Assembly (NCBI RefSeq): GCF_009363615.1
Contig: NZ_CP045385.1
Span: 124,001 to 188,000 of the forward strand
From: Ruegeria sp. THAF33
GTDB taxonomy: Bacteria > Pseudomonadota > Alphaproteobacteria > Rhodobacterales > Rhodobacteraceae
DNA: 64,000 nt
Reading direction: 5' to 3'
In this document: positions 44,099 to 53,673 of the stretch, piece by piece
How the letters are laid out: the number at the start of each line of letters is the position of its first letter
Numbering within the stretch: position 1 is the first letter of the stretch
The notes under the pieces: model-generated
Seen by the model: only the letters and a program-made list of their open reading frames with translations
Told to the model about the DNA's origin: nothing
Databases searched by the model: none
Program-made: the position numbers and the translations under genes

Positions 44099-45138
44099 GT
44101 CTCTGTCCTTTGTGGGGCCCACCCCTTTGGCAATCGGGCCGAGGTCCGCACAACCAGTGGTCCATCAATGGCCACTTTGCGCGGTTCGGCTTTCGCCGGG
44201 GTGTCGATATGTTCGAAAAGTGCGGCAACGGTTTCGGCTACCATAAGGTTGGCCCGCTGCCGGATCGTTGTCAAATTGTAAGCCGGCCAACCGGCCGGCG
44301 GCACGTCATCATAACCCACGACCGAGACATCCTCGGGGACGCGCAGGCCAAGTTCAAAACGGATCACATCCATCGCCGCCAATGCCATGTGATCATTGGC
44401 CACAAATACGGCATCCGGCCGTCGTTCAGGGGCGACATCGAACATCCGACGGGCTGCTGTACGGGCGTTTTCCGTGTGAAACTCCCCTACTTCATGAGCA
44501 AACAGTTCCTGCCCGGCCTCGGCCAGTGCGGCGCGATACCCGGCTTCGCGGTCCCGCTGCGTCGAGGCCCCTTGCCAACCTGCGATATAGGCAATCCGTT
44601 GGTGCCCACCGGCTAGCAGAAATTCCGCGACTTTGCGGCCCCCGGCATAGTTGTCGGACGTGACCGTGGTGATGCCCTCGATGTCCTGGCTGCGGTTGAA
44701 CAGCACCACTGGCACCCCGGCCTGTTGGCAGCGCATGGCGATATCCGACGACATGGGCACCGAGGCCAGGATGACGCCATCCACCTGATAATCAAGAATC
44801 TCTTCCATCACATCGTCGATGTTCCCGGCCGATCGTGAGGCCATGAAGATCAGCACGTGATAGCCTTGCTCCTGAAGGGCGTTGGACAGCTTCTCGAGCG
44901 CTTCCGGATAAAAATAGTTATCCAGGTAGCCTACCACCAAACCGATAATCCGGCTTTTCCCGGACACCATGGCGCGGGCCAGAACGTTTGGACGATAGCC
45001 CAGTTCAGCAGCGGCTTTGCGCACCTTCTCTTCGGTCTTTTTGCTGACGGACGCGCCGGGCGTGAATACGCGGCTGACGGCGGACTGGCTGACACCAGCC
45101 AGTTGGGCGACCTGAAGGGATGTTACTTTTTCGGCCAT
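44095..45138 (-). CDS. LacI family transcriptional regulator
   Basis: A 347-residue LacI repressor starting at ATG 45138, which shares one base with the SDR stop (TGATG). The N-terminal headpiece is VTSLQVAQLAGVSQSAVSRV, with hinge GYRPNVLARAMVSG. A periplasmic-binding-like sugar sensor follows (IIGLVVGYLDNYFYPE, VGYDDVPPAGWP). It is encoded in the middle of the operon it most likely represses. Two 20-bp palindromes with a central CpG at 53552 and 53606 are fitting operators. The effector is probably the imported compound or a derivative. Confidence 0.92.
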   Translation of the reverse strand: MAEKVTSLQVAQLAGVSQSAVSRVFTPGASVSKKTEEKVRKAAAELGYRPNVLARAMVSGKSRIIGLVVGYLDNYFYPEALEKLSNALQEQGYHVLIFMASRSAGNIDDVMEEILDYQVDGVILASVPMSSDIAMRCQQAGVPVVLFNRSQDIEGITTVTSDNYAGGRKVAEFLLAGGHQRIAYIAGWQGASTQRDREAGYRAALAEAGQELFAHEVGEFHTENARTAARRMFDVAPERRPDAVFVANDHMALAAMDVIRFELGLRVPEDVSVVGYDDVPPAGWPAYNLTTIRQRANLMVAETVAALFEHIDTPAKAEPRKVAIDGPLVVRTSARLPKGWAPQRTET

Positions 45139-45902
45139 CAATCTGCTGTCCAACCCCCGTCGATAAGCATTGACGTGCCGGTAACCAGTGCAGAGGCGTC
45201 TGACGCGAGATAACGCACCGCGCCCATGATGTCTTCGACCTCTCCGACCCGGTCCAACTTGATCTTTTCCATGATCCACGCGGCGCGTTCAGGATTGTCG
45301 AAAGTGGATTGGGTCAGGGGCGTTTTGATGAAAGTCGGGCAGACAGTGTTGATCCGAATGCCCTGTTTGCCCCATTCGATGGCCATGGATTTGACCATGC
45401 CCTCAAGCCCATGTTTGGTCGCACAATAAAGCGCCCGGTCGACACCGCCGACATGCCCCATCTGGCTGGAGATGTGGATGATCGATCCCGGCTTTCCTGC
45501 CAAGATCAAAGCGCGGGCGGCGTAGGCCGATAAGAAGTAGGCCGAACGCAAATTGACGTTGGTGACAACATCAAAGTCATCGGGCGTGGTTTCGATGGCC
45601 GCGCTGTGGCGCGCCACGCCCGCTGAATTCACCACGATATCGAAAGTGCGGTGATCGAAAAGCTGTTTCAGGGCATCCAGATCACCCTGATCCATCACAA
45701 GCGCTTCGGCCGACCAGCCGTGATCTCGCAAGGCGGAGACGGTGTCGTTCAACCGGTCCGCCCCTCTGGCCGCACAAACAACATGCGCGCCTGCCTCGGC
45801 CAAAGCCACCGCACAACCCTGACCGATACCCGACGAGGCTCCGGTAACGAGGGCTGATTTTCCGTTCAGAGAAAACGAAGGGGTGCGTGGCAATTCCGTC
45901 AT
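45138..45902 (-). CDS. SDR family NAD(P)-dependent oxidoreductase
   Basis: A 254-residue short-chain dehydrogenase. The cofactor motif is GASSGIGQG near 20-28, the NNAG-equivalent is VNSAGV, the active site is S in IIHISSQMG with YCATKHG (Y-x3-K), and it ends with DGGWTAD. The acidic/basic residue after beta-2 (CAARGADR) suggests NADP(H) may be preferred. It overlaps both neighbours by one base. It likely oxidises or reduces a hydroxyl of the imported compound before or after the HpsN-like dehydrogenase. Confidence 0.92.
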   Translation of the reverse strand: MTELPRTPSFSLNGKSALVTGASSGIGQGCAVALAEAGAHVVCAARGADRLNDTVSALRDHGWSAEALVMDQGDLDALKQLFDHRTFDIVVNSAGVARHSAAIETTPDDFDVVTNVNLRSAYFLSAYAARALILAGKPGSIIHISSQMGHVGGVDRALYCATKHGLEGMVKSMAIEWGKQGIRINTVCPTFIKTPLTQSTFDNPERAAWIMEKIKLDRVGEVEDIMGAVRYLASDASALVTGTSMLIDGGWTAD

Positions 45903-46954
45903 CAGCGCATTCCATCCGGTATTTCAATACGGCCCAAATTGCGGGCCTTGTTGAATTCCCGCAGGCGGGCAAAGACGTCAACGCCAAGCTGCCGGTAGGC
46001 ATCCAGCAAATCAACCAGCACCCAGTTTTCCCGGATCCTGCCGTTTTCCAAACGCCAGAAATCGAGGCTGCGCATGGTGATCTTCTTGCCTGACGGAGCG
46101 ATGCCCATCCAACCATCGTCTGTGACGGTCTGGATCATGTTGGGCCAGCCCGTCACAGCTGCATATTCCCCGTCACCGAAGAAGTGATAGGTGATGTCGT
46201 CCACGAACTGCCCGCGATCCGGCATACCGTTCAGAAATGGGATCTGATGCCAATTTCGGAACCCCGCGTACCCGCGCCCGGTGCCGATGCCCGAAGGGCC
46301 GTACCAGTTCATGCGCGGGTGCCAGAACCGTTCCATCTCCATCACTTCGGGGCCGCCTTGGGACGGGTGTTTCTTGAGATGCTCCAGCATGTCGATGATA
46401 TGCTGGCAGGTCTGTTTGCCCTTGGCTTCATCATAAGGGCCGGGGACAAACCCGTCCTGGGTGGCAGGGCCGGGGACATGCCATTCACGGCCCAGACTTG
46501 GCGCCATCGGCCAGGCACTCGCCTGCATCATGACTTCGGGGATGTCCCAAAGGGCCTGCATCTCGACGATCTTGCCGTTTTCGAAGCGGTAAAATTCATG
46601 AAACCGCATCGTGACTTGATGACCCGTCGGCGGGATGTCCAGCCAGGGGCCGGTGAAAACACCGGTGTAATACCCACCACATCCGACCCAATCTGCGCCG
46701 AACTCATCCGGGCCGGCCATGACGATGTAATCCCGTCGTTCAAGATCGGGCCAGGCCGCCAGTAAGTCTTTGTAGCCAGTGTCATAGAACGCATCACTGC
46801 CGACGCTGTCCCCAAAGGGATGACACAGACGGAACACGGCATCCGGTGACGTGACCTCCGCCAAAGCCCGGCGTACGCTGGCCTCATCGAAATCGTACAT
46901 CGCAGCCCTGAGCGGTTCGATCAGGGCCTTGTGATGTGTGTGTTTGTCACTCAT
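45902..46954 (-). CDS. SnoaL-like (NTF2 fold) protein, two-domain
   Basis: A 350-residue protein with two SnoaL-like halves. The first includes [22 protein letters not shown]; the second has [10 protein letters not shown] and [20 protein letters not shown], ending QLGVDVF. The second-half pattern recurs in the proteins at 53674 (IWWGPEGIG, NWIFIDLLHF) and 48294 ([19 protein letters not shown]), so these are paralogues. It overlaps the HpsN-like gene by ATGA. Annotated relatives are called ester cyclases or polyketide cyclases, but no polyketide genes are present, so a small-molecule epimerase, dehydratase or hydrolase role is more likely. Confidence 0.8.
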   Translation of the reverse strand: MSDKHTHHKALIEPLRAAMYDFDEASVRRALAEVTSPDAVFRLCHPFGDSVGSDAFYDTGYKDLLAAWPDLERRDYIVMAGPDEFGADWVGCGGYYTGVFTGPWLDIPPTGHQVTMRFHEFYRFENGKIVEMQALWDIPEVMMQASAWPMAPSLGREWHVPGPATQDGFVPGPYDEAKGKQTCQHIIDMLEHLKKHPSQGGPEVMEMERFWHPRMNWYGPSGIGTGRGYAGFRNWHQIPFLNGMPDRGQFVDDITYHFFGDGEYAAVTGWPNMIQTVTDDGWMGIAPSGKKITMRSLDFWRLENGRIRENWVLVDLLDAYRQLGVDVFARLREFNKARNLGRIEIPDGMR

Positions 46955-48282
46955 TCAGCAGCGTCCCGGTAAGGCGCCGGCGCACCGTAGGGCACATTGA
47001 TTCCGCCATATCGGCGCACACGAACGTTGCATTGTTCCGCGTGGCCAACGAACCCTTCAAGCATGCACAGGCGCGAGCCATACTCGCCGATCAGCGTCGC
47101 GGCCTCATTGGTCAGAACTTTTTGATAGCTGTGCGTCTTCAGGTATTTACCAACCCAAAGACCACCCGTGTAACGCCCGGCTTTTTTGGTGGGCAGCGTG
47201 TGGTTTGTGCCAATCACCTTGTCCCCGTTCGAAACATTGGTGCGCGGCCCAAGGAACAACGCCCCATAGCAGGTCATGTTTTCAAGGAACCAGTCGTCTC
47301 GGTCGGTCATCACCTGTACATGTTCCGAGGCGATGTCATCGGCAACCTGCAACATCTCATCATAAGTGTCGCAAACGATCACCTCACCATATTCGTCCCA
47401 CGACACCCTTGCGGTATCTGCGGTTGGCAGGATGCCCAGCAGCCGGTCTACCTCGGCCAGGGTGTCATTGGCCAGATTGCGTGAGTTGGTCAGCAGAACG
47501 CAGGGGCTGTTGTATCCATGCTCGGCCTGCCCCAGCAGATCGGTTGCGCACAGCTCCGCATCTGCGGCGGTCTCGTCGGCAATGACCATCGTTTCGGTCG
47601 GCCCTGCAAAAAGATCGATCCCGACACGACCGAACAACTGACGTTTGGCTTCCGCGACAAAGGCGTTGCCGGGGCCAACAAGCATGTGAACCGGATCGAT
47701 TGTTTCGGTGCCCAATGCCATGGCCCCGATGGCCTGAATGCCGCCCATGACATAGATCTCATGCGCGCCACCCAAGTGCATGGCGGCAATTACCGCTGCA
47801 TTGGGTTTGCCCTGAAACGGGGGCGTGCAGGCGATGATGCGCGGAACACCGGCGACCGAAGCGGTCGCCACCGACATATGCGCCGAGGCGACCATCGGGA
47901 ATTTGCCGCCCGGAACATAGCAACCCACGGATTGCACCGGGATGTTCTTATGCCCCAGAATGACACCGGGCAGGGTTTCGACCTCGATGTCCAGCATTGA
48001 ATCCCGCTGCGCCTGCGCAAAGTTGCGCACCTGTTCCTGCGCGAATTTGATATCGGCCAGCTCACGATCGGACAATTGCCCGATCAGGTCATCAATTTCC
48101 TGCTGGCTCAGGCGGAACGAGGCAGGTGAGTAGTTGTCGAACTTCTCACTCAGCTCGCGCACCGCGGAATCCCCACGGGTTTCGATGTCTTTCAGCGTCG
48201 CTTCAACCACGGCACGGGTCTTGGCATCATCTTCCGCCCGATCCGCATCGGATTTGCCGCGTTTAAGATACTCGATTGCCAT
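46951..48282 (-). CDS. Histidinol dehydrogenase family protein, sulfopropanediol 3-dehydrogenase (HpsN)-like
   Basis: A 443-residue zinc- and NAD-dependent alcohol dehydrogenase of the HisD family. Family signatures are visible: [59 protein letters not shown], the catalytic Glu-His pair in ASEHVQV, and GTNHTLPT. It resembles HpsN, which oxidises 2,3-dihydroxypropane-1-sulfonate to sulfolactate in Roseobacters, more than biosynthetic HisD. It lies 11 bases after a SnoaL-like gene and overlaps another. No sulfolactate lyase gene is nearby, so a different polyol or amino alcohol is possible. Confidence 0.82.
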   Translation of the reverse strand: MAIEYLKRGKSDADRAEDDAKTRAVVEATLKDIETRGDSAVRELSEKFDNYSPASFRLSQQEIDDLIGQLSDRELADIKFAQEQVRNFAQAQRDSMLDIEVETLPGVILGHKNIPVQSVGCYVPGGKFPMVASAHMSVATASVAGVPRIIACTPPFQGKPNAAVIAAMHLGGAHEIYVMGGIQAIGAMALGTETIDPVHMLVGPGNAFVAEAKRQLFGRVGIDLFAGPTETMVIADETAADAELCATDLLGQAEHGYNSPCVLLTNSRNLANDTLAEVDRLLGILPTADTARVSWDEYGEVIVCDTYDEMLQVADDIASEHVQVMTDRDDWFLENMTCYGALFLGPRTNVSNGDKVIGTNHTLPTKKAGRYTGGLWVGKYLKTHSYQKVLTNEAATLIGEYGSRLCMLEGFVGHAEQCNVRVRRYGGINVPYGAPAPYRDAAE

Positions 48283-48293
48283 CTTTCCAATCC

Positions 48294-48824
48294 TCAGTTT
48301 TCCGGCCGTGGCGGAGTCTTCTCGCCGCGGTCAAATGCTTCCCAGCCTTCGCTGTTGAATAGGTCCACGCCCAGCTGAGCCGCAACGTGGGCAAAGTCGA
48401 CATTTACCCAGTTGTCGACAATCTTGCCGTCGACCACTTTCCAGAAGTCCATGTACCTGATTTCGACACGCTTGCCTGTGGGGGCAATGCCCAGAAATTC
48501 GCCGGAATGCGTGGCTTCCTGGCGGCCGAAGGCGGCGGCCCATTCACCCATGTAAAGGCGCGCTTCGTCAACGCAGACCTTATCCGAAAACGCGGCTTGA
48601 AACGGGCGCTGCCAGTTATCCTGAAATTCCTGCAGGCCGGTCTTGGTGCCGCAGCCCTGATTGCCCATCCAGCGAAAACCTTGGGCGAAGAATTCACCGA
48701 TGTCATCAATGCGGTGATCATTCAGACCATCAACCATCGTTTCGATCACGCGGCGCGTGTCTTCCGTCTTGCTCATGTCCGTGTCGCGGGTCAGAACCGC
48801 TTGTTCGGGACGGGAACCTTTCAT
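48294..48824 (-). CDS. SnoaL-like (NTF2 fold) protein, single-domain
   Basis: A 176-residue protein from ATG 48824 with AAAGGA seven bases upstream; a second ATG at 48776 is possible. One NTF2-type domain: a helical start ([20 protein letters not shown]), then [20 protein letters not shown] and [17 protein letters not shown]. It aligns with the C-terminal half of the two-domain paralogues. It separates the transporter genes from the catabolic genes of the operon, with a 127-base gap to the permease. Confidence 0.82.
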   Translation of the reverse strand: MKGSRPEQAVLTRDTDMSKTEDTRRVIETMVDGLNDHRIDDIGEFFAQGFRWMGNQGCGTKTGLQEFQDNWQRPFQAAFSDKVCVDEARLYMGEWAAAFGRQEATHSGEFLGIAPTGKRVEIRYMDFWKVVDGKIVDNWVNVDFAHVAAQLGVDLFNSEGWEAFDRGEKTPPRPEN

Positions 48825-48951
48825 TTTTCTATCCTTTGAGGTTGCCGAAGGGAGGGATTGGGACGTGCGGCCCCAATGCTCAGAAAGTCCCTCGGCATCC
48901 TGTTCAGCGCCGGGTGGCGCGACATGGCGTTATGTCGGGCGTTCTTGCTCA

Positions 48952-50106
48952 TCAGCCTTTCACCGCCCCGGCTGTCAGACCGCTGACAATCTGGCGCTGG
49001 AAAATCAGCACGAGGAAGATCAGAGGCGCGGTGATCGATACGGCAGCGGCAACCGCAACGACCTGATCGGTTGTCGTCGTCTCGCGATTGAACATGCCGA
49101 CGATGGCGGGAACCATGGTCTGGTTCTGCGCATCAAGCAGCAGCGCGGTGACCAGAAAATCGTTGTACGCCAGCAAGAAGCTGAACAGTCCTGTGGTGAT
49201 CACGCCTGGCCACATCACCGGCATGATGACACGGCGGAAGGCCTGAAAGTGGCTGCACCCATCCACGCGGGCGGCCTCATCCAGCTCGGCCGGGATGTTC
49301 TGGAAGAACGAACGCAGCATCCAGATTGTGAAGGGCTGGTTGATCGCAACCAGAACAGCAATTACCGCAAAAGGCTTGCCGTACAAGGTTGGTGCGTTTT
49401 CACCCAAGATCGGGCTGAGCCATTCGGCCGAGTTGATGAACACCGGCAGATAGCCTGCTACCAGAACCGAATGCGGCAATGCCCGGAACACCAGTGCGAC
49501 GATCAGGATCCAGAAGGCCAACGTTGATCCTGACCGCGCCAGACCGTAGCCCGCCAAAGTGCCCACGGTCAGCGACACTGTCACCACGCCCGTCGTTACG
49601 ATCAGCGAGTTCTTGAAGTTGTTTGAAAAACCCCGGTCGATCCAGACGGTTTTGTAATGCTCGGTCGTCAGACCAAGCACATCCCGTCCCAGTGGGCCAA
49701 ACAGCGGGTTCAACACGTTCAGGATTGCAGGCAGGACCACGAAGAACACCAGCAGGAAACCCACCAGCAAGGACAGCACACCGATCAGCCAGCCGAACCA
49801 TTCCTGACCGGGCTTGGTGTAGGACTTTATCATCGAAGGCAGTGTTTTGGTAGCAGCGAAGATCGTGCCCCAGATAACCGCGATGCCCAGAATGATATCC
49901 AGCAGCGACAAGCCCTTTCCGACGCTCAGCGTGGCCGGCCCGAAGATCACGTTCAGCGCGTTGCTGTCGAACGCATCGACGGGTGACTTGAAGCTCATGA
50001 CCACGATCCAGAAGATCGGAAAGGCCGCGATCAGGCACCAGAGCGCAAGGAAGATGTTCGAGGTCAACCGCAGGCTTAAGGGCTGGCGAAGCGCACGCGA
50101 GGACAT
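48952..50106 (-). CDS. Carbohydrate-type ABC transporter permease (MalG-like) with insertion
   Basis: A 384-residue inner-membrane permease; MalG-like proteins are usually near 280. The extra ~100 residues lie between TM1 and the rest and include two more hydrophobic stretches (LLDIILGIAVIWGTIFAAT and SLLVGFLLVFFVVLPAI). The EAA loop ELDEAARVDGCSHFQAFRRV is intact near the C-terminus. The ATG at 50106 has GGAGG upstream and starts one base after the previous stop. It forms the channel with the permease at 50108. Confidence 0.9.
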   Translation of the reverse strand: MSSRALRQPLSLRLTSNIFLALWCLIAAFPIFWIVVMSFKSPVDAFDSNALNVIFGPATLSVGKGLSLLDIILGIAVIWGTIFAATKTLPSMIKSYTKPGQEWFGWLIGVLSLLVGFLLVFFVVLPAILNVLNPLFGPLGRDVLGLTTEHYKTVWIDRGFSNNFKNSLIVTTGVVTVSLTVGTLAGYGLARSGSTLAFWILIVALVFRALPHSVLVAGYLPVFINSAEWLSPILGENAPTLYGKPFAVIAVLVAINQPFTIWMLRSFFQNIPAELDEAARVDGCSHFQAFRRVIMPVMWPGVITTGLFSFLLAYNDFLVTALLLDAQNQTMVPAIVGMFNRETTTTDQVVAVAAAVSITAPLIFLVLIFQRQIVSGLTAGAVKG

Positions 50107-50107
50107 G

Positions 50108-51130
50108 TCAGTGACCTCCTTTATGGTCGCGCCATGTACGGCGCAGCGGAAGGATAAGCAGGATGACGACACCGATCATGGTCAGCATCGAGTTGGCGGA
50201 CGCCCGGCTGATCGACCGGTTGCCGGCCTGATCCGGCGTCAGGTAGTCGAAGGTCAGCCACTGTAGCGAGATGACGTAGCCCTGGCTCGAAAAACCGACG
50301 ATCTCTTCGAACACGCGGTAGCTGTCCATCAGGTGGATCATCGACACGAAAATGATCAGTGGCATCAGGTGTGGAATGACGATGTATTTCAGGCGCTGCC
50401 AACGGGTCGCACCGTCAATCACGGCACTTTCAAGACTGTCCTGATTGACCGTTTGCAGCCCGGCGTAGAAGACGATCGCTGCAAAGGGTGCCACGTGCCA
50501 GACGCGGTAGAGCATCATCAGTATTTCGATGGTCCAGGCTTGGGCGAAAAGGGCGATGTCCCGGTTCAGCCACCATTCCATCATTGCGGTCAGGATGCCG
50601 TCGCCCCGGAAAAGCCAGTTGATCGACAGCACGCCGATCACGGGTGTGATGATGAAGGGCAGCAAGGACACAAAGATCACCGGCCCGCGGATGGACCGCG
50701 CCGCGTTGTTGATCAGTATTGCGATCCCAAGCCCGCACCCGACCACCAGCGGCAGAGTGATCAATGTGAAGGTCAGGGTGAACCGAAGCGCTTTCCAGAA
50801 GTTGATCGTAGACAGCACATGCCAACTGCCGTCGCTTATGGCGCGCCATGCGCGTTCAGGCTCCAATACGTTGCGATAGCTTTGCAAGCCGACATATTGG
50901 GTTTGGGTAATGACCTCGCCATGTTCGTCAAGTTTTGGCTGCGAAACCATCTCGGTCACGCAGGTCTGCGTCAGGAAACCGGGCGTGCAGGTTTCCTTTT
51001 CGACCGTCTCATAGATCGGCTGAGTAACGTAAAAACTCTGCTTGAACACGCTGACCAGAGGAAACGCGATAAAGAGAAGCATCATAAAGACAGAGGGGCC
51101 GACAAATGCGGCAAATGTCCGGAAATTCAT
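50108..51130 (-). CDS. Carbohydrate-type ABC transporter permease (MalF-like)
   Basis: A 340-residue inner-membrane protein with about six transmembrane segments. The EAA loop is LESAVIDGATRWQRLKYIVI. The loop after TM1 is long and carries two cysteines (TCTPGFLTQTCV) that could form a disulfide in the periplasm. It partners the MalG-like permease. It lies 66 bases after the binding-protein gene. Confidence 0.9.
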   Translation of the reverse strand: MNFRTFAAFVGPSVFMMLLFIAFPLVSVFKQSFYVTQPIYETVEKETCTPGFLTQTCVTEMVSQPKLDEHGEVITQTQYVGLQSYRNVLEPERAWRAISDGSWHVLSTINFWKALRFTLTFTLITLPLVVGCGLGIAILINNAARSIRGPVIFVSLLPFIITPVIGVLSINWLFRGDGILTAMMEWWLNRDIALFAQAWTIEILMMLYRVWHVAPFAAIVFYAGLQTVNQDSLESAVIDGATRWQRLKYIVIPHLMPLIIFVSMIHLMDSYRVFEEIVGFSSQGYVISLQWLTFDYLTPDQAGNRSISRASANSMLTMIGVVILLILPLRRTWRDHKGGH

Positions 51131-51196
51131 GGCTCTGCCTTTCTCATGACTCTCGAGGGGAAGGGGCGGGAGGGCCGTAGCCCTCCCACGGGAGGA

Positions 51197-52408
51197 TCAG
51201 TTGCTGATCAGACCTGCTTCTTTCGCGGCAGTGATGTAATCTGCCTCGATATCCGCCAGCGTTGTCTGAGCATCCTTGGCGCCGGTCAGGTAGTCGGCAA
51301 GACCGTTGCCCAAGGCGGTGTGCATGATGCCCATCGGGCCAGATGCCGGGTATGCCTTTGCGCCCGCTTCAGCCGAAGCGGCTGCTCCTGCCGCCAAAGC
51401 ACCCGCTGAATAGGCAGGGCTCAGCCAAACAGCGACGTCATTGTTTGCGCTGACCATTTCGCCGTCCATGCCCTCAAGCGCGACGCGGAATGCGGCGTCG
51501 GCCTCTTCGTCGCTCATGTTCGAAGCGAGAACGATGCCATCCCACCAGATGGTGGTTGCCGGCGCTGCCGAACCCATAGGAGCGGCTGCCATGGTGACTT
51601 TGCCGACGACCTGGCTTTCGGCCTCATCATTCATGGCGGCTGCACGGCTGGCCCAAAGGTTCGCCATGGCGATCTTGCCCTGTTGGAACTGTTGCTGCAC
51701 GTATGTCGAGTCGGAAACCAGATATTCCGGATCCATGTACTCGGTCATGGCTTTCAGTGTTTCCAGCGCAGCGACGCCCTGCTCGTTGTTGATCGTTGGA
51801 ACGTTGCCGTCGCCAAAGAACGAGCCGCCTTCGCCAAGGTACATGTTGACGAACTCCTGGCCGAGGTTCCAACCGGTCTTGAACGTTCCCCCGATCGGAT
51901 AGTCCATGACGCCGGCTTCTTTGATCTTGGCGGCCGCTGCCAGGACGTCATCATAGGTTTTTGGTTCTTCGATGCCCAGTTCAGCCAGAACATCATCGCG
52001 ATACATCAGGTGCTGCGCATTCACCATCATTGCAATGGCCATGGTCTTGCCATCAACCTTGATCAACTGGTTGGGAAGCAGGTCCTGGCCGTATTTTTCG
52101 ACCAGATCATCCAGCGGACGGATCGTGCCTGCGTTCAGCAACGGCACCAGGGTCGCGTTTGAAACACCGCCGATCTGATAAAGCGCGGGATCTGCAGCAA
52201 ATGCTTCGGGCTGCTTTTCGCGGAATTCCTGATCCAGCGATGCGCTGAAATTGCCGCATTCTGCCATCGCATCGGTGACGGCTTTCCACGCTTCAAATCC
52301 GGCGGACAGTGATTTTAGCGGCACTTCGTTTTCAAAGGCGCAATCTGCCCACGCGCCGGTGGCGGCGATGGACATGGCACCGGCCATGAGGATCGTCTTG
52401 AGTTTCAT
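51197..52408 (-). CDS. ABC transporter extracellular solute-binding protein (carbohydrate type)
   Basis: A 403-residue family 1 binding protein. The signal peptide covers residues 1-21 with cleavage after TGAWA. The mature protein has typical elements such as MANLWASRAAAMNDEAESQV and the closing GNGLADYLTGAKDAQTTLAD. It lies second in the importer order ATPase, binding protein, permease, permease. The fold usually binds sugars, polyols or glycerol-phosphate-like molecules; the ligand is unknown. Confidence 0.9.
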   Translation of the reverse strand: MKLKTILMAGAMSIAATGAWADCAFENEVPLKSLSAGFEAWKAVTDAMAECGNFSASLDQEFREKQPEAFAADPALYQIGGVSNATLVPLLNAGTIRPLDDLVEKYGQDLLPNQLIKVDGKTMAIAMMVNAQHLMYRDDVLAELGIEEPKTYDDVLAAAAKIKEAGVMDYPIGGTFKTGWNLGQEFVNMYLGEGGSFFGDGNVPTINNEQGVAALETLKAMTEYMDPEYLVSDSTYVQQQFQQGKIAMANLWASRAAAMNDEAESQVVGKVTMAAAPMGSAAPATTIWWDGIVLASNMSDEEADAAFRVALEGMDGEMVSANNDVAVWLSPAYSAGALAAGAAASAEAGAKAYPASGPMGIMHTALGNGLADYLTGAKDAQTTLADIEADYITAAKEAGLISN

Positions 52409-52429
52409 AGGTTTCTCCCTGTCAGGATC

Positions 52430-52452
52430 GGTCCGTCGTCGACGTCCGGACC
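52430..52452 (-). other. Hairpin between ATPase and binding-protein genes
   Basis: GGTCCG and CGGACC flank an 11-nt loop in the 75-base gap before the binding-protein gene. It may protect or set the level of the highly needed binding-protein transcript. Confidence 0.4.
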
Positions 52453-52483
52453 GGTGTTATGCCCTTGCGGGCCGTTTGTGGGG

Positions 52484-53530
52484 TTAGCCCCCGATCCGCG
52501 CACCGCTTCCAGCTTCGAAGAGGTGACAGATATCCGTCGGCACCGAGAACGAGACCGTTTCGCCAATCTCGGCGCGGAATGCTTTGTCTGCTTTCACCGA
52601 AACCAGAGCTCCGCCGACCCGAACCGAGATCATGGTCGCGTCGCCCAGCAGTTCCAGCGTATAGATCGGAGCGGTGATCTGACCTTTGCCATCGGCAAGG
52701 CTGGCATCTTCGGCCCTGAAACCCAGTGTCATTGGGCCATCCGGTGCATCCACCGCAATTTCGACATGTTCGGCGCGGAATATTCCGCCCGCCACTTCGC
52801 CGTCCATCAAATTCATGGCGGGTGAACCGATGAAGCTGGCGACGAACGTATTCGCGGGACGGTCATAAATTTCGGTCGGGCTTCCGACCTGCTGAACCAC
52901 GCCCTGTTTCATCACGACGACGCGGTCCGCAAGGGTCATGGCCTCGATCTGGTCGTGGGTGACGTAAATGGTGGTGACAGCCAGCTCATGGCTCAGGTTC
53001 TTGATCTGGGCTCGTGTGGAAACCCGCAGCTTGGCGTCCAGATTGGACAACGGCTCGTCCATCAGGAACACGTTGGGTTCGCGCACGATGGCACGTGCTA
53101 GTGCCACACGCTGTCTCTGTCCACCCGACAACTCGGCTGGCTTGCGATGCAGGAAATCGTCCAGTTCAACCATGGCACTGGCGCGGCGCACTTTCTCGTC
53201 GTGTGTTGCCGGGTCGATACCACGCACTTTCAGCGGAAAGCGGATGTTCTCGTAAACGTTCATGTTGGGATACAGAGCGTAGCTTTGGAACACCATCGCC
53301 ACGTCACGGTCCTTGGGTTCCAGATCATTGACCACGTTGCCGTCGACAAGGATTTCGCCTTCCGTCACGTCTTCAAGGCCGGCGATCATGCGCATTGTGG
53401 TTGTCTTGCCGCAGCCTGATGGGCCGAGCAGCACCAGAAACTCACGATCTGCAATCGTGAGGTCGAAATTGTGAACCCCAACGAATGAGCCCCATCGCTT
53501 GCCGACGTTCCGCAATTGAATTTCCGCCAT
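52484..53530 (-). CDS. ABC transporter ATP-binding protein (UgpC/MsmK-like)
   Basis: A 348-residue sugar-type ABC ATPase. Walker A is GPSGCGKTT, the signature is ELSGGQRQRVALARA, Walker B is NVFLMDEPLSNL, the switch is VTHDQIEA, and the C-terminal TOBE regulatory domain includes LGFRAEDASLAD. The ATG at 53530 has AGGGGG upstream; the frame extends further but would cross the operator. It is the first gene of the fifteen-gene operon, with a LacI-type palindrome 22 bases before its start. Confidence 0.93.
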   Translation of the reverse strand: MAEIQLRNVGKRWGSFVGVHNFDLTIADREFLVLLGPSGCGKTTTMRMIAGLEDVTEGEILVDGNVVNDLEPKDRDVAMVFQSYALYPNMNVYENIRFPLKVRGIDPATHDEKVRRASAMVELDDFLHRKPAELSGGQRQRVALARAIVREPNVFLMDEPLSNLDAKLRVSTRAQIKNLSHELAVTTIYVTHDQIEAMTLADRVVVMKQGVVQQVGSPTEIYDRPANTFVASFIGSPAMNLMDGEVAGGIFRAEHVEIAVDAPDGPMTLGFRAEDASLADGKGQITAPIYTLELLGDATMISVRVGGALVSVKADKAFRAEIGETVSFSVPTDICHLFEAGSGARIGG

Positions 53531-53551
53531 GGTGCCCCCTGCAAGGAATCG

Positions 53552-53571
53552 TTTTGCATACGTTTGCAAAA
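53552..53571. promoter_or_regulatory. LacI-type operator 1
   Basis: TTTTGCATACGTTTGCAAAA differs from the perfect palindrome at 53606 by one base. It has the central CpG typical of LacI-family operators. It lies just upstream of the ATPase gene. Confidence 0.75.
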
Positions 53572-53605
53572 CTGTAATTCGCATGTATCAAATCAGGCAA
53601 GACTT

Positions 53606-53625
53606 TTTTGCATACGTATGCAAAA
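53606..53625. promoter_or_regulatory. LacI-type operator 2 (perfect 20-bp palindrome)
   Basis: TTTTGCATACGTATGCAAAA is a perfect 20-bp palindrome. Its centre is 54 bp from that of operator 1. It lies between the divergent ATPase and SnoaL-like genes, 48 bases before the latter's chosen start, so both transcription units can be repressed together. Confidence 0.8.
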
Positions 53626-53673
53626 ATAACGGAGAAATCCGACTCAACCTGGCTTCGCGCCGCTCGCAAAACT

